Shown: positions 39,850 through 52,489, counted from the first letter of the stretch. The stretch: 64,000 bases of DNA from Comamonadaceae bacterium (GCA_947455465.1 CANGNS010000008.1:1-64000); one strand, 5' to 3'. Made by a program: numbers and translations. The notes: generated by a model from the letters alone, not told the origin.

Positions 39850-41428
39850 AGAGTGTCTCCACCGTGATGACCGATAGGCCGCGCTCGGATGCGTAGCGTT
39901 CGGTATTTCGCCGGGCTTTGCCGCGCACGAAGAACGGTATTTTTTTTAATTCTTTCTCGGCCGGAAGGTCCCAGGTGCACGCCCCGCCTTGGCTGTTTTG
40001 ATCTCCGGCGACGGTGAGCGTGACGGCATCGTGCGCCGCTTCGGGCAAGGGCTCTGAGGTCACCACGACCGCCTGCGGTGCGGTCTGCAGGCGTGCGGCA
40101 CCACCCAGGTGCGAGGGCGCGGCGTCTTCATGGAATTCGGCGTCACCTCGGAACATGCCGATCAGGTGCTCTTCCAGCCCCATCATGAGCGGATGCACCC
40201 AGGTGTCAAACAAAACATTGGCGCCCTCAAAGCCCATTTGCGGCGAATAGCGGGCCGGGAAGTCCTGCACATGCACCGGCGCGGAAATCACTGCGCAGGG
40301 CACGCCCAGGCGCTTGGCGATGTGGCGCTCCATTTGGGTCCCCAGCACCAGTTCGGGCTGCAGTTCGGCGATGCGCGCCTCGATTTCCAGGTAGTCGTCG
40401 CTGATCAAGGCTTCTACGCCGTAGAGCTTGGCCGCCTCGCGCACTTCGCGCGCAAATTCGCGGCTGTAGCTGCCGATACCGACCACTGCAAAGCCCATTT
40501 CCTCGGCTGCCACTTTGGCCGCTGCGACGGCGTGCGTGGCATCGCCAAACACAAACACGCGCTTGCCAGTGAGGTAGGTGGAGTCGACCGAGCGGGCGTA
40601 CCACTGCGCGCGTGATACCGCTTGGGCCAAAGCTGCCTCAGGGTCTAGGCCTGCCAGCGCTGCCACTTCGCGGACAAAGGCGCGCGTGGCGCCGACGCCG
40701 ATCGGGATGGTTTTGGTAAAGGCCTGCCCGTAGGTGCGCTGCAGCCATTGGGCGCTCAGATTGGCGATCTCGGGGTAGAGCACCACGTTGAAATCGGCAT
40801 CGGCCAAGCGGGCCAGATCGGCGGGGCTGGCGCTCTGGGGCGCCACGACGTTGATGGCTACGCCCATGTCCGTGAGCAATTTGCGGATTTCGGCCACATC
40901 GTCGCGGTGGCGAAAGCCCAGCGCGGTGGGGCCCAAGATATTGCACAGCGGTTTGCGCGCTTGCCGCTGTGCCGGGCTGCACTGCGAGGGCGCCGACAGG
41001 TGGCGTACCAGCTGGTAAAAAGTCTCGGAGGCGCCCCAGTTTTCTTTGCGCTGGTAGGACGGCAGCTCCAGCGCCACCACTGGCACGGGCAGGTCCAGGG
41101 CTTTGCACAGGCCGCCCGGGTCGTCCTGAATCAGCTCGGCGGTGCAGGACGAACCCACCAGCATGGCTTGTGGCGCAAAGCGCTCGAAGGCCTGGCGGGC
41201 TGCATTTTTGAAGAGTTCGGCGGTATCGCCGCCCAGATCGCGCGCTTGGAAAGTGGTGTAGGTCACCGGCGGGCGCTTTTGCAGGCGCTCAATCATCGTA
41301 AAGAGCAGGTCTGCATAGGTGTCGCCCTGGGGCGCATGCAGCACGTAATGCACGCCTTCCATGGCCGTGGCAATACGCATGGCGCCTACATGGGGCGGTC
41401 CTTCGTAAGTCCACAAGGTCAGTTGCAT
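39821..41428 (-). CDS. bchB: Light-independent protochlorophyllide reductase subunit B
   Basis: This 535-residue NifK-like subunit forms the catalytic heterotetramer with BchN. The start [45 protein letters not shown] is characteristic. It carries the cluster-ligand region [17 protein letters not shown] and ends in the family's C-terminal [15 protein letters not shown] domain. The longer ORF-track start is rejected because it overlaps bchN. The gap to bchN is 13 bases. Confidence 0.97.
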
Positions 41429-41441
41429 GCTGCTGCTTTCT

Positions 41442-43294
<1,853 letters not shown>

Positions 43295-43324
43295 GGGAGC
43301 CAATTTATCCCCCATTGCCAGAAA

Positions 43325-43358
43325 TGTCAACAATTTGTTACGTCAGATAAATTAGACA
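43325..43358. promoter_or_regulatory. Two overlapping PpsR/CrtJ-like sites in the bchF-ppaA region
   Basis: TGTCAACAATTTGTTACG on the plus strand (43325-43342) and TGTCTAATTTATCTGACG on the minus strand (43341-43358) both read TGT-N12-ACG, one base from the PpsR consensus TGT-N12-ACA. They share the central ACGT, forming an extended TGTC...GACA dyad. They are placed to repress the bch/puh superoperon and possibly ppaA-ppsR in oxygen. Confidence 0.6.
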
Positions 43359-43400
43359 CTCAAATTAACCTGAGTAATTTAGTCGGATTTCAAATTTACT

Positions 43401-43414
43401 TTGACCTGGATCAA
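43401..43414. promoter_or_regulatory. FNR/FixK-type box upstream of ppaA
   Basis: TTGAC-CTGG-ATCAA matches the FNR consensus TTGAT-N4-ATCAA with one difference. It is about 160 bases before ppaA and 110 bases before bchF, between PpsR-like sites. Anaerobic activation by an FnrL-type regulator is the likely function. Confidence 0.6.
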
Positions 43415-43421
43415 ATTGCAG

Positions 43422-43439
43422 CGTAAAACTAATTAGACA
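43422..43439 (-). promoter_or_regulatory. Third PpsR/CrtJ-like site
   Basis: On the minus strand TGTCTAATTAGTTTTACG again reads TGT-N12-ACG and shares TGTCTAATT with the site at 43341-43358. Spacing from the first pair is about 80 bases, similar to the paired PpsR sites used for cooperative binding and looping in other purple bacteria. Confidence 0.5.
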
Positions 43440-43571
43440 GTAATGCGAGTCAAGAAATTTCGTCAGCCGCCGCGGCGCAGTGCAGCGGCTGACAAACGGG
43501 TTTTTCTTGCCGGGCGCGGGCAGATCCCAATAACGAGACAAGACAAATCCTTTGAGAGTTAGGAGACAAGC

Positions 43572-44471
43572 ATGGGTTCATCCAATCGGAGCACCTTTGT
43601 AAATAACGTTGGTTTTGGCGACGGACGGCAGGCCGACGATTGGCGGGGCGCGGACGCGAGTACGCCGGCACAGACTTTGGCCGAATCGGACCATACGGTG
43701 GCGGTGCTGGCGCAGGCCATTGAGCACGAAATCATCCCCCGGCTGATGCTGGCGCACCGCATGCCCATCGAGTGCGATGTGCCCCCGGCGGTCGCCACCG
43801 TAGAGGTGTCGGCGCAGGAGGTGGCCAGTTTTGGGCAACTGATCTTGGCGCACCAGGAAAAGCAGGCGGTGGAATTTATTACCCGCATGCGGGCCGCTGG
43901 CGCCCCGGTCGAGGTCATTTACCTGGACTTGCTGGCCCCGGCGGCGCGCTATTTGGGCGAGCTTTGGGAAAACGATTTATGTGACTTCACCGACGTCACC
44001 ATCGGCCTGGGCGGCCTGCAAAAAATGCTGCGCGATCTGAACGCCGAAGTGGAGCAGTCCAGGCATCCAACGCCCAACGGCCTGCGAATTTTGTTGGTGC
44101 CCACGCCGGGCGAGCAGCACACTTTTGGGCTGGCCATGGTGGCCGAACTTTTCAGAAAACAAGGCTGGGAGGTGGTCGGCGGGCCCTATGATTTGGGCGA
44201 TTCGCCCCAGGCCATGGTGGCGCAGCGGGCCTTTGATGTGGTTGGTTTTTCGCTTGCGACCTCGATCAATTTGCCCAATCTCACCGACGCGATTGCGGCA
44301 GTTCGCCAAGCTTCTAAGAATAAAGCGGTGTGCATAATGGTGGGCGGTCCGCTTTTTGCGTTGCATCCGGAGTATGTTTCTGTCCTTGGCGCCGATTTGG
44401 TGACCAGCGATGCCCACCAGGCACCCTCCCTGGTTCGCCTGCATTTGGCCTCTGGCACGCCGCTTCAATAA
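43572..44471 (+). CDS. ppaA: PpaA/AerR: B12-binding antirepressor of PpsR
   Basis: This 299-residue regulator has an N-terminal helical cap (HEIIPRLMLAHR, LAPAARYLGELWENDLCDFTDVTIGL) and a C-terminal Rossmann-type cobalamin-binding domain starting LRILLVPTPGEQHTFGLAMV. His183 is the expected cobalt ligand. AerR/PpaA proteins bind hydroxocobalamin in a light-dependent way and modulate PpsR/CrtJ. It directly precedes ppsR, the conserved arrangement, and is divergent from bchF across a region rich in candidate operator sites. Confidence 0.93.
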   Translation: MGSSNRSTFVNNVGFGDGRQADDWRGADASTPAQTLAESDHTVAVLAQAIEHEIIPRLMLAHRMPIECDVPPAVATVEVSAQEVASFGQLILAHQEKQAVEFITRMRAAGAPVEVIYLDLLAPAARYLGELWENDLCDFTDVTIGLGGLQKMLRDLNAEVEQSRHPTPNGLRILLVPTPGEQHTFGLAMVAELFRKQGWEVVGGPYDLGDSPQAMVAQRAFDVVGFSLATSINLPNLTDAIAAVRQASKNKAVCIMVGGPLFALHPEYVSVLGADLVTSDAHQAPSLVRLHLASGTPLQ

Positions 44472-44503
44472 GCTGACAGCCTCCTTCAATTAATGGAATT
44501 TTT

Positions 44504-45970
44504 ATGACCCAGCCTCTCGAAACTGCACCGACTCAGCAAGCGGGGCGTTTTGACCAAGCGCAGCGTTTTTTCGACCGTTTGGATGCCGATACGGTCTCGC
44601 GTTTGGTTACGGCAGCAGCGGACGTGGTCTTGGTAATGGATGCACAGGGTGTGATCCAGGATGCCGCTTTTGGTAATGAAGAGCTGCTGAGCCACGGCTA
44701 CAGCCATTGGCTGGGCAAGACCTGGAGCCAAACAGTCACCGAGGAGAGCCGGCCCAAGGTCGCTGCCATGCTGCGCGACCTGGGAACGGGCAAAGGCCCG
44801 AAGTGGCGCCACCTCAATCAGCAAGCGGGCGATGGCACCGAGTTGCCGCTGTCCTACTCGGTCATTCCGGTGCCGGCGGCCGGTGCCAACCAGGCGGCCC
44901 ACGCCATTGCCTTTGGGCGCGACCTGCGGCCCCAGGCGGCCCTACAGCAAAAACTGGTGACGGCGCAGCGATCGATGGAGCGTGATTACTGGCAGCTCAA
45001 ACACGTGGAGACGCGCTACCGGCTCTTGTTCCAAGTGTCCTCCGAGGCCTTGCTGATCCTGGACGCCACGACCGAGAAACTCGAGGACAGCAACCCGGCG
45101 GCCCAGGCGCTGTTTGGCGAGACCTTGGCTAAGTCAGGCTGGAGCCCGGCCCACAGCCTGGACAAGCGCAGCAACACGGCCCTGAGCGAGGTGTTTTCAG
45201 GGCTGCGCTCCAGCGGCCAGTCGGTGCCTATCGATGTGCGCCTGGTGCCTAGCAATACCGAGGTGCGTGTGTCGGTGTCTTTGTTCCGCCAGGAGCAGTC
45301 TTCCCATTTTCTGCTGCGTTTGGCCCCCAAGCACCAGCTGGCAGACGCCACCGGGGTGGCCGCGACCAAGCAGGTGCTGACTGACGTCATGGAGAGCGCG
45401 CCTGACGCATTTGTCGTGACCGACCTCAGCGGCAATGTGCTCACCGCCAACCGTGCGTTCTTGCAGCTGGCCCAGGTCAGCAACGAGGCTTTGGTGCGCG
45501 GCGAATCCCTGGAGCGCTGGCTGGGCCGCGCCGGGGTCGATTTGAGCGTACTCATTTCCAATTTGCGCCAGCGCGACGTGGTGCGCCTGTTTGCCACGCG
45601 CATGCGCGGCGACTACGGCTCCACCACCGATGTAGAGATTTCTGCCGTGGCCGTGACCACCGGCGAGCAGCGCTGCCTGGGCTTTACCATCCGCGACGTG
45701 GGCCTGCGCCTGAACAACGAAGCCAAGCCCAGCCGCGAGCTGCCACGCTCCACCGGCCAAATGACCGAGTTGGTGGGCCGTGTCCCGCTCAAAGATATTG
45801 TGCGCGAAACCACCGACCTGATCGAGCAGCTGTGCATCGAGGCGGCGTTGGAACTCACCGGTGACAACCGTGCTTCGGCCGCCGAAATGCTCGGCCTGTC
45901 GCGCCAAAGCCTGTACGTCAAACTGCGTCGTTTTGGCATGGGAGACGCGGGCGGCGAAGGCGAGGCCTGA
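44504..45970 (+). CDS. ppsR: Photosynthesis gene repressor PpsR/CrtJ
   Basis: This 488-residue transcription factor has an N-terminal PAS domain, a Q-linker region, two further PAS domains (YRLLFQVSSEALLILDATTEKLEDSN; VLTDVMESAPDAFVVTDLSGNVLTANRAF) and a C-terminal FIS-type HTH (NRASAAEMLGLSRQSLYVKLRRFG). It represses bch, crt and puc genes in air by binding TGT-N12-ACA. Only two cysteines occur: Cys391 and Cys444. The latter matches the redox-sensitive Cys beside the HTH, but the second Cys used for the disulfide in Rhodobacter (in the first half of the protein) is absent. It follows ppaA by 32 bases. Confidence 0.95.
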   Translation: MTQPLETAPTQQAGRFDQAQRFFDRLDADTVSRLVTAAADVVLVMDAQGVIQDAAFGNEELLSHGYSHWLGKTWSQTVTEESRPKVAAMLRDLGTGKGPKWRHLNQQAGDGTELPLSYSVIPVPAAGANQAAHAIAFGRDLRPQAALQQKLVTAQRSMERDYWQLKHVETRYRLLFQVSSEALLILDATTEKLEDSNPAAQALFGETLAKSGWSPAHSLDKRSNTALSEVFSGLRSSGQSVPIDVRLVPSNTEVRVSVSLFRQEQSSHFLLRLAPKHQLADATGVAATKQVLTDVMESAPDAFVVTDLSGNVLTANRAFLQLAQVSNEALVRGESLERWLGRAGVDLSVLISNLRQRDVVRLFATRMRGDYGSTTDVEISAVAVTTGEQRCLGFTIRDVGLRLNNEAKPSRELPRSTGQMTELVGRVPLKDIVRETTDLIEQLCIEAALELTGDNRASAAEMLGLSRQSLYVKLRRFGMGDAGGEGEA

Positions 45971-45982
45971 GGCCACTGTGGG

Positions 45983-45999
45983 GCCCGCGCACAGCGGGC
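45983..45999 (+). terminator. GC-rich hairpin after ppsR
   Basis: GCCCGC-GCACA-GCGGGC forms a perfect 6-bp stem 12 bases beyond the ppsR stop. No T run follows, so it may only pause or protect the transcript ahead of the separate bchG regulatory site. Confidence 0.4.
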
Positions 46000-46020
46000 A
46001 CTAGGGGAAACCATGGGAAG

Positions 46021-46052
46021 TGTAAATTTTCCTTGACACTTTAATGTGTCAA
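46021..46052. promoter_or_regulatory. PpsR/CrtJ site and overlapping dyad upstream of bchG
   Basis: TGT-AAATTTTCCTTG-ACA (46021-46038) is an exact TGT-N12-ACA site. It overlaps TTGACAC-TTTAAT-GTGTCAA (46033-46052), a perfect 7-bp-arm dyad whose left arm doubles as a TTGACA -35 hexamer with TAAAAC 17 bases downstream. PpsR or another dimeric regulator bound here would block the bchG promoter. Confidence 0.65.
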
Positions 46053-46069
46053 CTGTAAAACCAGTGGGC

Positions 46070-46957
46070 ATGTCTTTGCCCCAACTTTCCGCCGTCACTG
46101 AGCTATTTAAGCCCATAACCTGGTTCCCGCCGATGTGGGCGTTTGCCTGTGGCGTGGTGGCCTCGGGCGTGCCGATGCAAGGTAAATGGGTGCTGGCCAT
46201 CGTGGGCGTTGCGCTGGCTGGGCCTTTTGTATGCGCTACCAGCCAGGCGGTGAACGACTGGTTTGACCGCCACGTCGATGCCATCAACGAGCCGCAACGG
46301 CCGATTCCTTCGGGCCGCATGCCCGGGCGATGGGGTTTGTACATCGCCATCGTGTGGACTTTGGTTTCGCTGGCGGTAGCCAGTGTGCTGGGGCCCTGGG
46401 GTTTTGGCGCGGCGCTGCTGGGCTTGGTGCTGGCCTGGGCCTATAGCGCGCCGCCGTTTCGGCTCAAGGAGAACGGCTGGTGGGGCAACGCCGCCTGCGG
46501 CATCAGCTATGAAGGCATTGCCTGGACGACCGGCGCGGCCGTCATGGCGGGCGGCCAGATGCCCGATGGGCGTTCACTGTGGTTGGCGCTGCTCTACAGC
46601 ATAGGCACCCACGGCATCATGACGCTCAATGACTTCAAAGCCGTGCAGGGCGACCGAGCTATGGGCGTGCGCTCTCTGCCGGTGCAACTGGGCGAGCAGC
46701 GCGCCGCGGGCGTGGCCTGCTGGTTCATGGCTTTGCCACAAATAGTGGTCATTCTATGGCTGTTCGCCTGGGGCCAGCCGGGGCAGGGCTTGGCGGTGGC
46801 GGTCTTGCTGGGTATTCAGTTGCTGATGATGGACCATTTTTTGGCGCGGGTCTCTCAGCGGGCGCTGTGGTACAGCGGCTTTGGCGTGCCGTTTTTTGTG
46901 GCAGGGATGATGGTCAGCGCTTTTGCCTTGCGCGGTCTGGCCGGGGCTGCTGTATGA
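46070..46957 (+). CDS. bchG: Bacteriochlorophyll synthase BchG
   Basis: This 295-residue UbiA-type prenyltransferase esterifies bacteriochlorophyllide a with geranylgeranyl diphosphate. It shows the first aspartate-rich motif AVNDWFDRHVDAINEPQRPIPSGR and the second NDFKAVQGDRAMGVRSLPVQLG within about eight membrane helices. The ATG at 46070 is chosen because the earlier GTG (46046) lies inside the operator dyad; a clear ribosome-binding site is not evident for either. The bch2 gene often found between bchG and bchP is missing here. Confidence 0.94.
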   Translation: MSLPQLSAVTELFKPITWFPPMWAFACGVVASGVPMQGKWVLAIVGVALAGPFVCATSQAVNDWFDRHVDAINEPQRPIPSGRMPGRWGLYIAIVWTLVSLAVASVLGPWGFGAALLGLVLAWAYSAPPFRLKENGWWGNAACGISYEGIAWTTGAAVMAGGQMPDGRSLWLALLYSIGTHGIMTLNDFKAVQGDRAMGVRSLPVQLGEQRAAGVACWFMALPQIVVILWLFAWGQPGQGLAVAVLLGIQLLMMDHFLARVSQRALWYSGFGVPFFVAGMMVSAFALRGLAGAAV

Positions 46958-47004
46958 CCTGCCGACCGTTTTTTGTTGGATGTGAAAACCAGTGAGGTCT
47001 TTCG

Positions 47005-48213
47005 ATGCACACAAGCGAAACTTTTGACGTGGTGGTCGTGGGCGGCGGCCCCGCCGGCGCCACCGCAGCCCACACGTTGGCCCAGCGGGGGCATTCGGTG
47101 CTGTTGCTGGACCGGGCTGGGCGTATCAAACCCTGCGGCGGTGCGATCCCGCCGCGCCTGATCAAGGACTACGCCATTCCCGATCACTTGCTCGTCGCCA
47201 AGGCCCGCTCGGCGCGCATGATTGCACCGAGCGCACACGCGGTCGATATTCCCATCGACAACGGCTTTGTGGGCATGGTGGACCGCGCAGACTTTGATGA
47301 GTGGCTGCGCGTGCGGGCCGCCGATGCCGGTGCGGTGCGGCGCATCGGCACCTTTGAAAAGCTCAGCCGCGATGCCGATGGTGTCAGCGTGGTGCATTAC
47401 CAGGCGCGTGCACACTCGCAACGCGGCGAGGGCACGCCTGCCAGCGTACGGGCGCGTACCATTATTGGTGCAGACGGCGCCAAATCGCAGGTGGCGCGCC
47501 AAGCGGGTGTGCCAGGCGCGGTGGACACGCAATATGTCTTCGCTTACCACGAGATTGTCAAAGCACCCGCCATCAAGCCCGCGGGCTACGACGGCACGCG
47601 GTGTGACGTGTATTACCAAGGCAAACTGTCGCCAGATTTTTACGGCTGGGTGTTCCCCCACGGCGAGACCTTGAGCATTGGTACAGGTAGCGCCGACAAA
47701 GGCTTTTCGCTGCGCAACGCCGTGGGTGTGCTGCGCGATACCTCGGGTTTGGGCCAGGCTGAGGTGCTGCGCCGCGAAGGTGCGCCCTTGCCCATGAAAC
47801 CGCTCAAGCGCTGGGACAACGGGCGCGACGTGGTACTGGCCGGTGACGCCGCCGGTGTGGTGGCGCCGGCCTCGGGGGAGGGCATTTACTACGCCATGTA
47901 CGGCGGCGAACTGGCGGCCCATGCGGTCGAAAAGCTCTTGCATACTGGCGAGGTCAAAAGCCTGCTACTGGCGCGCAAAGAGTTTATGAAAGCCCACCGC
48001 ACCGTCTTCACGGTGCTGGGCATCATGCAGTGGTTTTGGTATCGCAGCGAAAAGCGGCGCGAGCGCTTCGTCAAAATCTGTGAAGACCGCGATGTGCAGC
48101 AACTCACCTTCGAGTCCTACATGAACAAGCAATTGGTGCGCAAAAAGCCCATGGCCCACGTGCGCATCTTTTTCAAGGACATGGCGCATTTGCTCGGCCT
48201 GGCCAAAGTGTGA
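47005..48213 (+). CDS. bchP: Geranylgeranyl bacteriochlorophyll reductase BchP
   Basis: This 402-residue flavoprotein reduces the geranylgeranyl tail to phytyl. The FAD motif is VVVGGGPAGATAAHTLAQRG, followed by KPCGGAIPPRLIKDY and the C-terminal VVLAGDAAGVVAPASGEGIYYAMYGGE typical of the family. It follows bchG by 47 bases. Its stop codon overlaps the GTG start of the 92-aa membrane protein, so the two are coupled. Confidence 0.96.
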   Translation: MHTSETFDVVVVGGGPAGATAAHTLAQRGHSVLLLDRAGRIKPCGGAIPPRLIKDYAIPDHLLVAKARSARMIAPSAHAVDIPIDNGFVGMVDRADFDEWLRVRAADAGAVRRIGTFEKLSRDADGVSVVHYQARAHSQRGEGTPASVRARTIIGADGAKSQVARQAGVPGAVDTQYVFAYHEIVKAPAIKPAGYDGTRCDVYYQGKLSPDFYGWVFPHGETLSIGTGSADKGFSLRNAVGVLRDTSGLGQAEVLRREGAPLPMKPLKRWDNGRDVVLAGDAAGVVAPASGEGIYYAMYGGELAAHAVEKLLHTGEVKSLLLARKEFMKAHRTVFTVLGIMQWFWYRSEKRRERFVKICEDRDVQQLTFESYMNKQLVRKKPMAHVRIFFKDMAHLLGLAKV

Positions 48214-48488
48214 ATTTACAAAGCCTTTATGCCGGTCCGCTGGTCGCCGATATCGCGATTGGCTTTATCGTGGTGGAGTCTTTGCTGCTCTGCTTACTCT
48301 ACGTCCTGCGGGGTTGGGGGCTGGCGCCATCGGAGTATGGCCTGACGGTGCTCTCAGGGCTTTTTCTGATGCTGGCGCTGCGCTGCGCTCTAGCGCCAGA
48401 CGGTTGGCCGGGTATGGGGGTGTTTTTGATTGCCGCCGGTCTGGCGCATGGTGCCGATTTACGTCGGCGCTTTCGCCAGCAAGCCTGA
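48210..48488 (+). CDS. Small three-helix membrane protein coupled to bchP
   Basis: This 92-residue protein begins with a GTG overlapping the bchP stop codon. Three hydrophobic segments are visible: LVADIAIGFIVVESLLLCLLYVL, GLTVLSGLFLMLALRCALA and GMGVFLIAAGLAHGADL, followed by a basic tail RRRFRQQA. I do not recognise the family. Coupling to bchP suggests a role in pigment-protein assembly. Its 3' end overlaps the 3' end of the convergent cbbR gene by 30 bases, which places it at the PGC/cbb junction. Confidence 0.8.
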   Translation: MNLQSLYAGPLVADIAIGFIVVESLLLCLLYVLRGWGLAPSEYGLTVLSGLFLMLALRCALAPDGWPGMGVFLIAAGLAHGADLRRRFRQQA

Positions 48489-49441
48489 AGGCAGCGGTTC
48501 GGCCTGCAAGGGCCCAAGCCTGACATGCCGCGAAAAATGCTGCGCCAGGTAATCTTCGCCATGTTCGAGCACAAAGTAGCGGAAGGCTTCGGCCGCTGGT
48601 GAAAGCAGCTTGGAGAGCATATGCACCACGTTCCAGGCACGCACGACCGGCGCGCCCTGGACGTCCAGGACGGCGATCAGCCGGTTGTCCAGCTCCAGGC
48701 CCAGCGTGTGCAGGGACAGAAAACTCAGGCCCATGCCGGCCATGACCGCTTGCTTTATGGTCTCGTTGCTGGCCATTTCCATGGTCACACGCGGCGCGAT
48801 CCGGGCTTTCTCCAAAAAGCGCTCCAAGGCGGCACGCGTCCCCGAGCCCGGCTCGCGCAGGATAAAGGGCTGGGGCTGCAAATCGTGCGGCAACACCAGC
48901 TCGCCGCGCGCCAGTGGATGGTCTACCGGCGCCACAAACACATGCGGATGGGCGGCAAAAGGCTCGGCGCGCGTGGCCATTTCGGTCGGTGGGCGGCCCA
49001 TGATGGCGATGTCCACCTCATTGGCGTACAGCATTTTGACCAGCTGCTCGCGGTTGCCCACCACCAGCTTGATATCAATGCCTTGGTGTTCTTGGTGAAA
49101 ACGGGCCAGCAAATGGGGCAAAAAATACTTGGCTGTGCTGACCATGCCGATGGTGAGCAGGCCCACTTCCAGCTTTTGCAGCCGCGCTGCCGCATCTTCG
49201 GCGTCTTTGAGCGTGGCCAGCATCTTGCGGGCGTAGACCAGCATGTACTCGCCCACCGTGGTCAGCGACACCTTGCGCCCGCTACGGTCAAACAAGGGCA
49301 TGCCGATGTGCTTTTCCAACTCGCGCACCTGCATGGTCACGGCTGGTGGCGTGAGGTTGAGGGTTTGCGCCGCAGCGGTAAAGCTCAATTGCCGCGCAAC
49401 CTCGCTAAAAACCCGCAATTGGCGAAAAGTGGCGTTCTTCA

Positions 49442-49442
<1 letters not shown>
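48459..49442 (-). CDS. cbbR: LysR-type regulator CbbR
   Basis: This 327-residue LysR protein has the N-terminal winged HTH ATFRQLRVFSEVARQLSFTAAAQTLNLTPPAVTMQVRELEKHIGMPLF and an effector domain with VSTAKYFLPHLLARFHQEHQGID and REPGSGTRAALERF. These match CbbR, the activator of Calvin-cycle operons that senses metabolites such as RuBP or NADPH. The ATG at 49442 is chosen; the 854-residue ORF in the track is an antisense extension through cbbL. No ribosome-binding site is visible, and the operator dyad starts at the ATG itself. It is divergent from cbbL. Confidence 0.95.
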
Positions 49443-51014
<1,572 letters not shown>

Positions 51015-51043
51015 GACCCACACGCTGCAAGGAGAAACACACC

Positions 51044-51484
51044 ATGATGACCAACCCGACCGGCCGTTTGACGCAAGGCCAATTCAGTTTTCTGCCCGAC
51101 CTGACGGATGCCGAAATCACACTGCAAATCGAATACGGACTGCGCAAAGGCTACGCCTGGAGCGTGGAGTACACCGACGACCCCCACCCGCGCAACACCT
51201 ATTGGGATATGTACGGCAACCCGATGTTCGACCTGCACGACGCCGCCGGTGTGATGCAGGAGCTCAAGGCCTGCCGCGCCGCTTTCCCAAACCACTACAT
51301 CCGCATGATGGCCTTTGACTCCACACGCGGGGTTGAAACGATTGCCATGAGTTTTATCGTGAACCGCCCGAAGAACGAGCCGGGCTTTATGCTGGAGCGC
51401 CAAGAGGTCAATGGCCGCTCGCTGCGCTACAGCACACGCGGCTATGCGGCTAATCAGCCCGAAGGCGAGCGTTACAAAGGCTAA
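51044..51484 (+). CDS. cbbS: RuBisCO small subunit, red-type
   Basis: This 146-residue small subunit starts TNPTGRLTQGQFSFLPDLTDAEITLQIEYGLRKGYAWSVEYTDDPHPRN. The C-terminal extension (ERQEVNGRSLRYSTRGYAANQPEGERYKG) is the beta-hairpin that lines the central pore in red-type enzymes and replaces the green-type loop. It follows cbbL by 29 bases with an AAGGAGA ribosome-binding site. Confidence 0.97.
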   Translation: MMTNPTGRLTQGQFSFLPDLTDAEITLQIEYGLRKGYAWSVEYTDDPHPRNTYWDMYGNPMFDLHDAAGVMQELKACRAAFPNHYIRMMAFDSTRGVETIAMSFIVNRPKNEPGFMLERQEVNGRSLRYSTRGYAANQPEGERYKG

Positions 51485-51523
51485 CCATCGCCACGCCCAG
51501 CCGCACCTACCACCTCGCATTCC

Positions 51524-52489
51524 ATGAACGCCCCTGCGTATTCCATTCCTGGCAGCACTCCTGCGCCGGCCAGCAGCAGCGCCACGCCAGCGGCGCCGGA
51601 ACAATCTCGTGACAACACGGCCGCTGCGCGCTCGGTGGCCGAGGTGTTGGAGGGCTCGCAGGTGGAAGCGGTGCTAAAGGAGCTGGACCGCGATTTGGTG
51701 GGCCTGGTGCCGGTCAAAGCGCGTATCCGAGATATTGCTGCGCTGCTAGTCATCGACAAGCTGCGCGTGAACCTGGGCCTGACCAGCCAAGCGCCAAGTC
51801 TGCATATGTGCTTTAGTGGCAACCCCGGCACCGGCAAAACCACAGTGGCCAGCCGTATGGCGCAAATCCTGCACCGGCTGGGCTTTGTTCGTAAAGGGCA
51901 TCTGGTCTCGGTGACGCGCGACGACCTGGTGGGCCAGTACATTGGCCACACTGCGCCCAAAACCAAAGAAGTGCTCCAGCGCGCCATGGGTGGCGTGCTG
52001 TTTGTCGACGAGGCCTATTACCTGTACCGCCCTGAAAACGAGCGCGACTATGGCCAAGAGGCTATCGAAATCCTGCTACAGGTGATGGAGAACCAGCGCG
52101 ACGATTTGGTGGTGATACTGGCGGGCTACAAAGACCGCATGGATACGTTTTTCCAGTCCAACCCCGGCATGAGCTCGCGCATTGCGCACCACCTGGACTT
52201 TCCCGATTACGCGGTGGACGAGCTGCTGCACATCGCGGGGATGACGCTGGCACAGCAAAACTACCGTTTTGGACCGGGCGCGCAAGAAGCTTTTGAGCAG
52301 TACCTGGGCCTACGCATCGCGCAACCCCACTTTGCTAATGCCCGCAGCGTGCGCAATGCGCTAGACAGGGCCCGCCTGCGCCAGGCCAGCCGCCTGTTTG
52401 CCGACCGCCAGCGCATTCTGAGCGCCGATGACTTGACGACGATCGAAGCGGTTGACATTCTTGCCAGCCGGGTCTTCCAAACCTCCTGA
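51524..52489 (+). CDS. cbbX: Red-type RuBisCO activase CbbX
   Basis: This 321-residue AAA+ protein remodels inhibited RuBisCO by pulling the large-subunit C-terminus. Walker A is [18 protein letters not shown] (near residue 100) and Walker B is [13 protein letters not shown]. The conserved [15 protein letters not shown] pore region and arginine-finger region [13 protein letters not shown] are also present. The Ala/Pro-rich N-terminal 40 residues are poorly conserved. It lies directly after cbbS, as in other red-type operons. Confidence 0.96.
   Translation: MNAPAYSIPGSTPAPASSSATPAAPEQSRDNTAAARSVAEVLEGSQVEAVLKELDRDLVGLVPVKARIRDIAALLVIDKLRVNLGLTSQAPSLHMCFSGNPGTGKTTVASRMAQILHRLGFVRKGHLVSVTRDDLVGQYIGHTAPKTKEVLQRAMGGVLFVDEAYYLYRPENERDYGQEAIEILLQVMENQRDDLVVILAGYKDRMDTFFQSNPGMSSRIAHHLDFPDYAVDELLHIAGMTLAQQNYRFGPGAQEAFEQYLGLRIAQPHFANARSVRNALDRARLRQASRLFADRQRILSADDLTTIEAVDILASRVFQTS

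Noticed and set aside
43340-43358. Second FNR-like reading of the bchF upstream dyad
   Set aside because: The half-sites are TGTC/GACA with PpsR spacing and do not fit TTGAT-N4-ATCAA.
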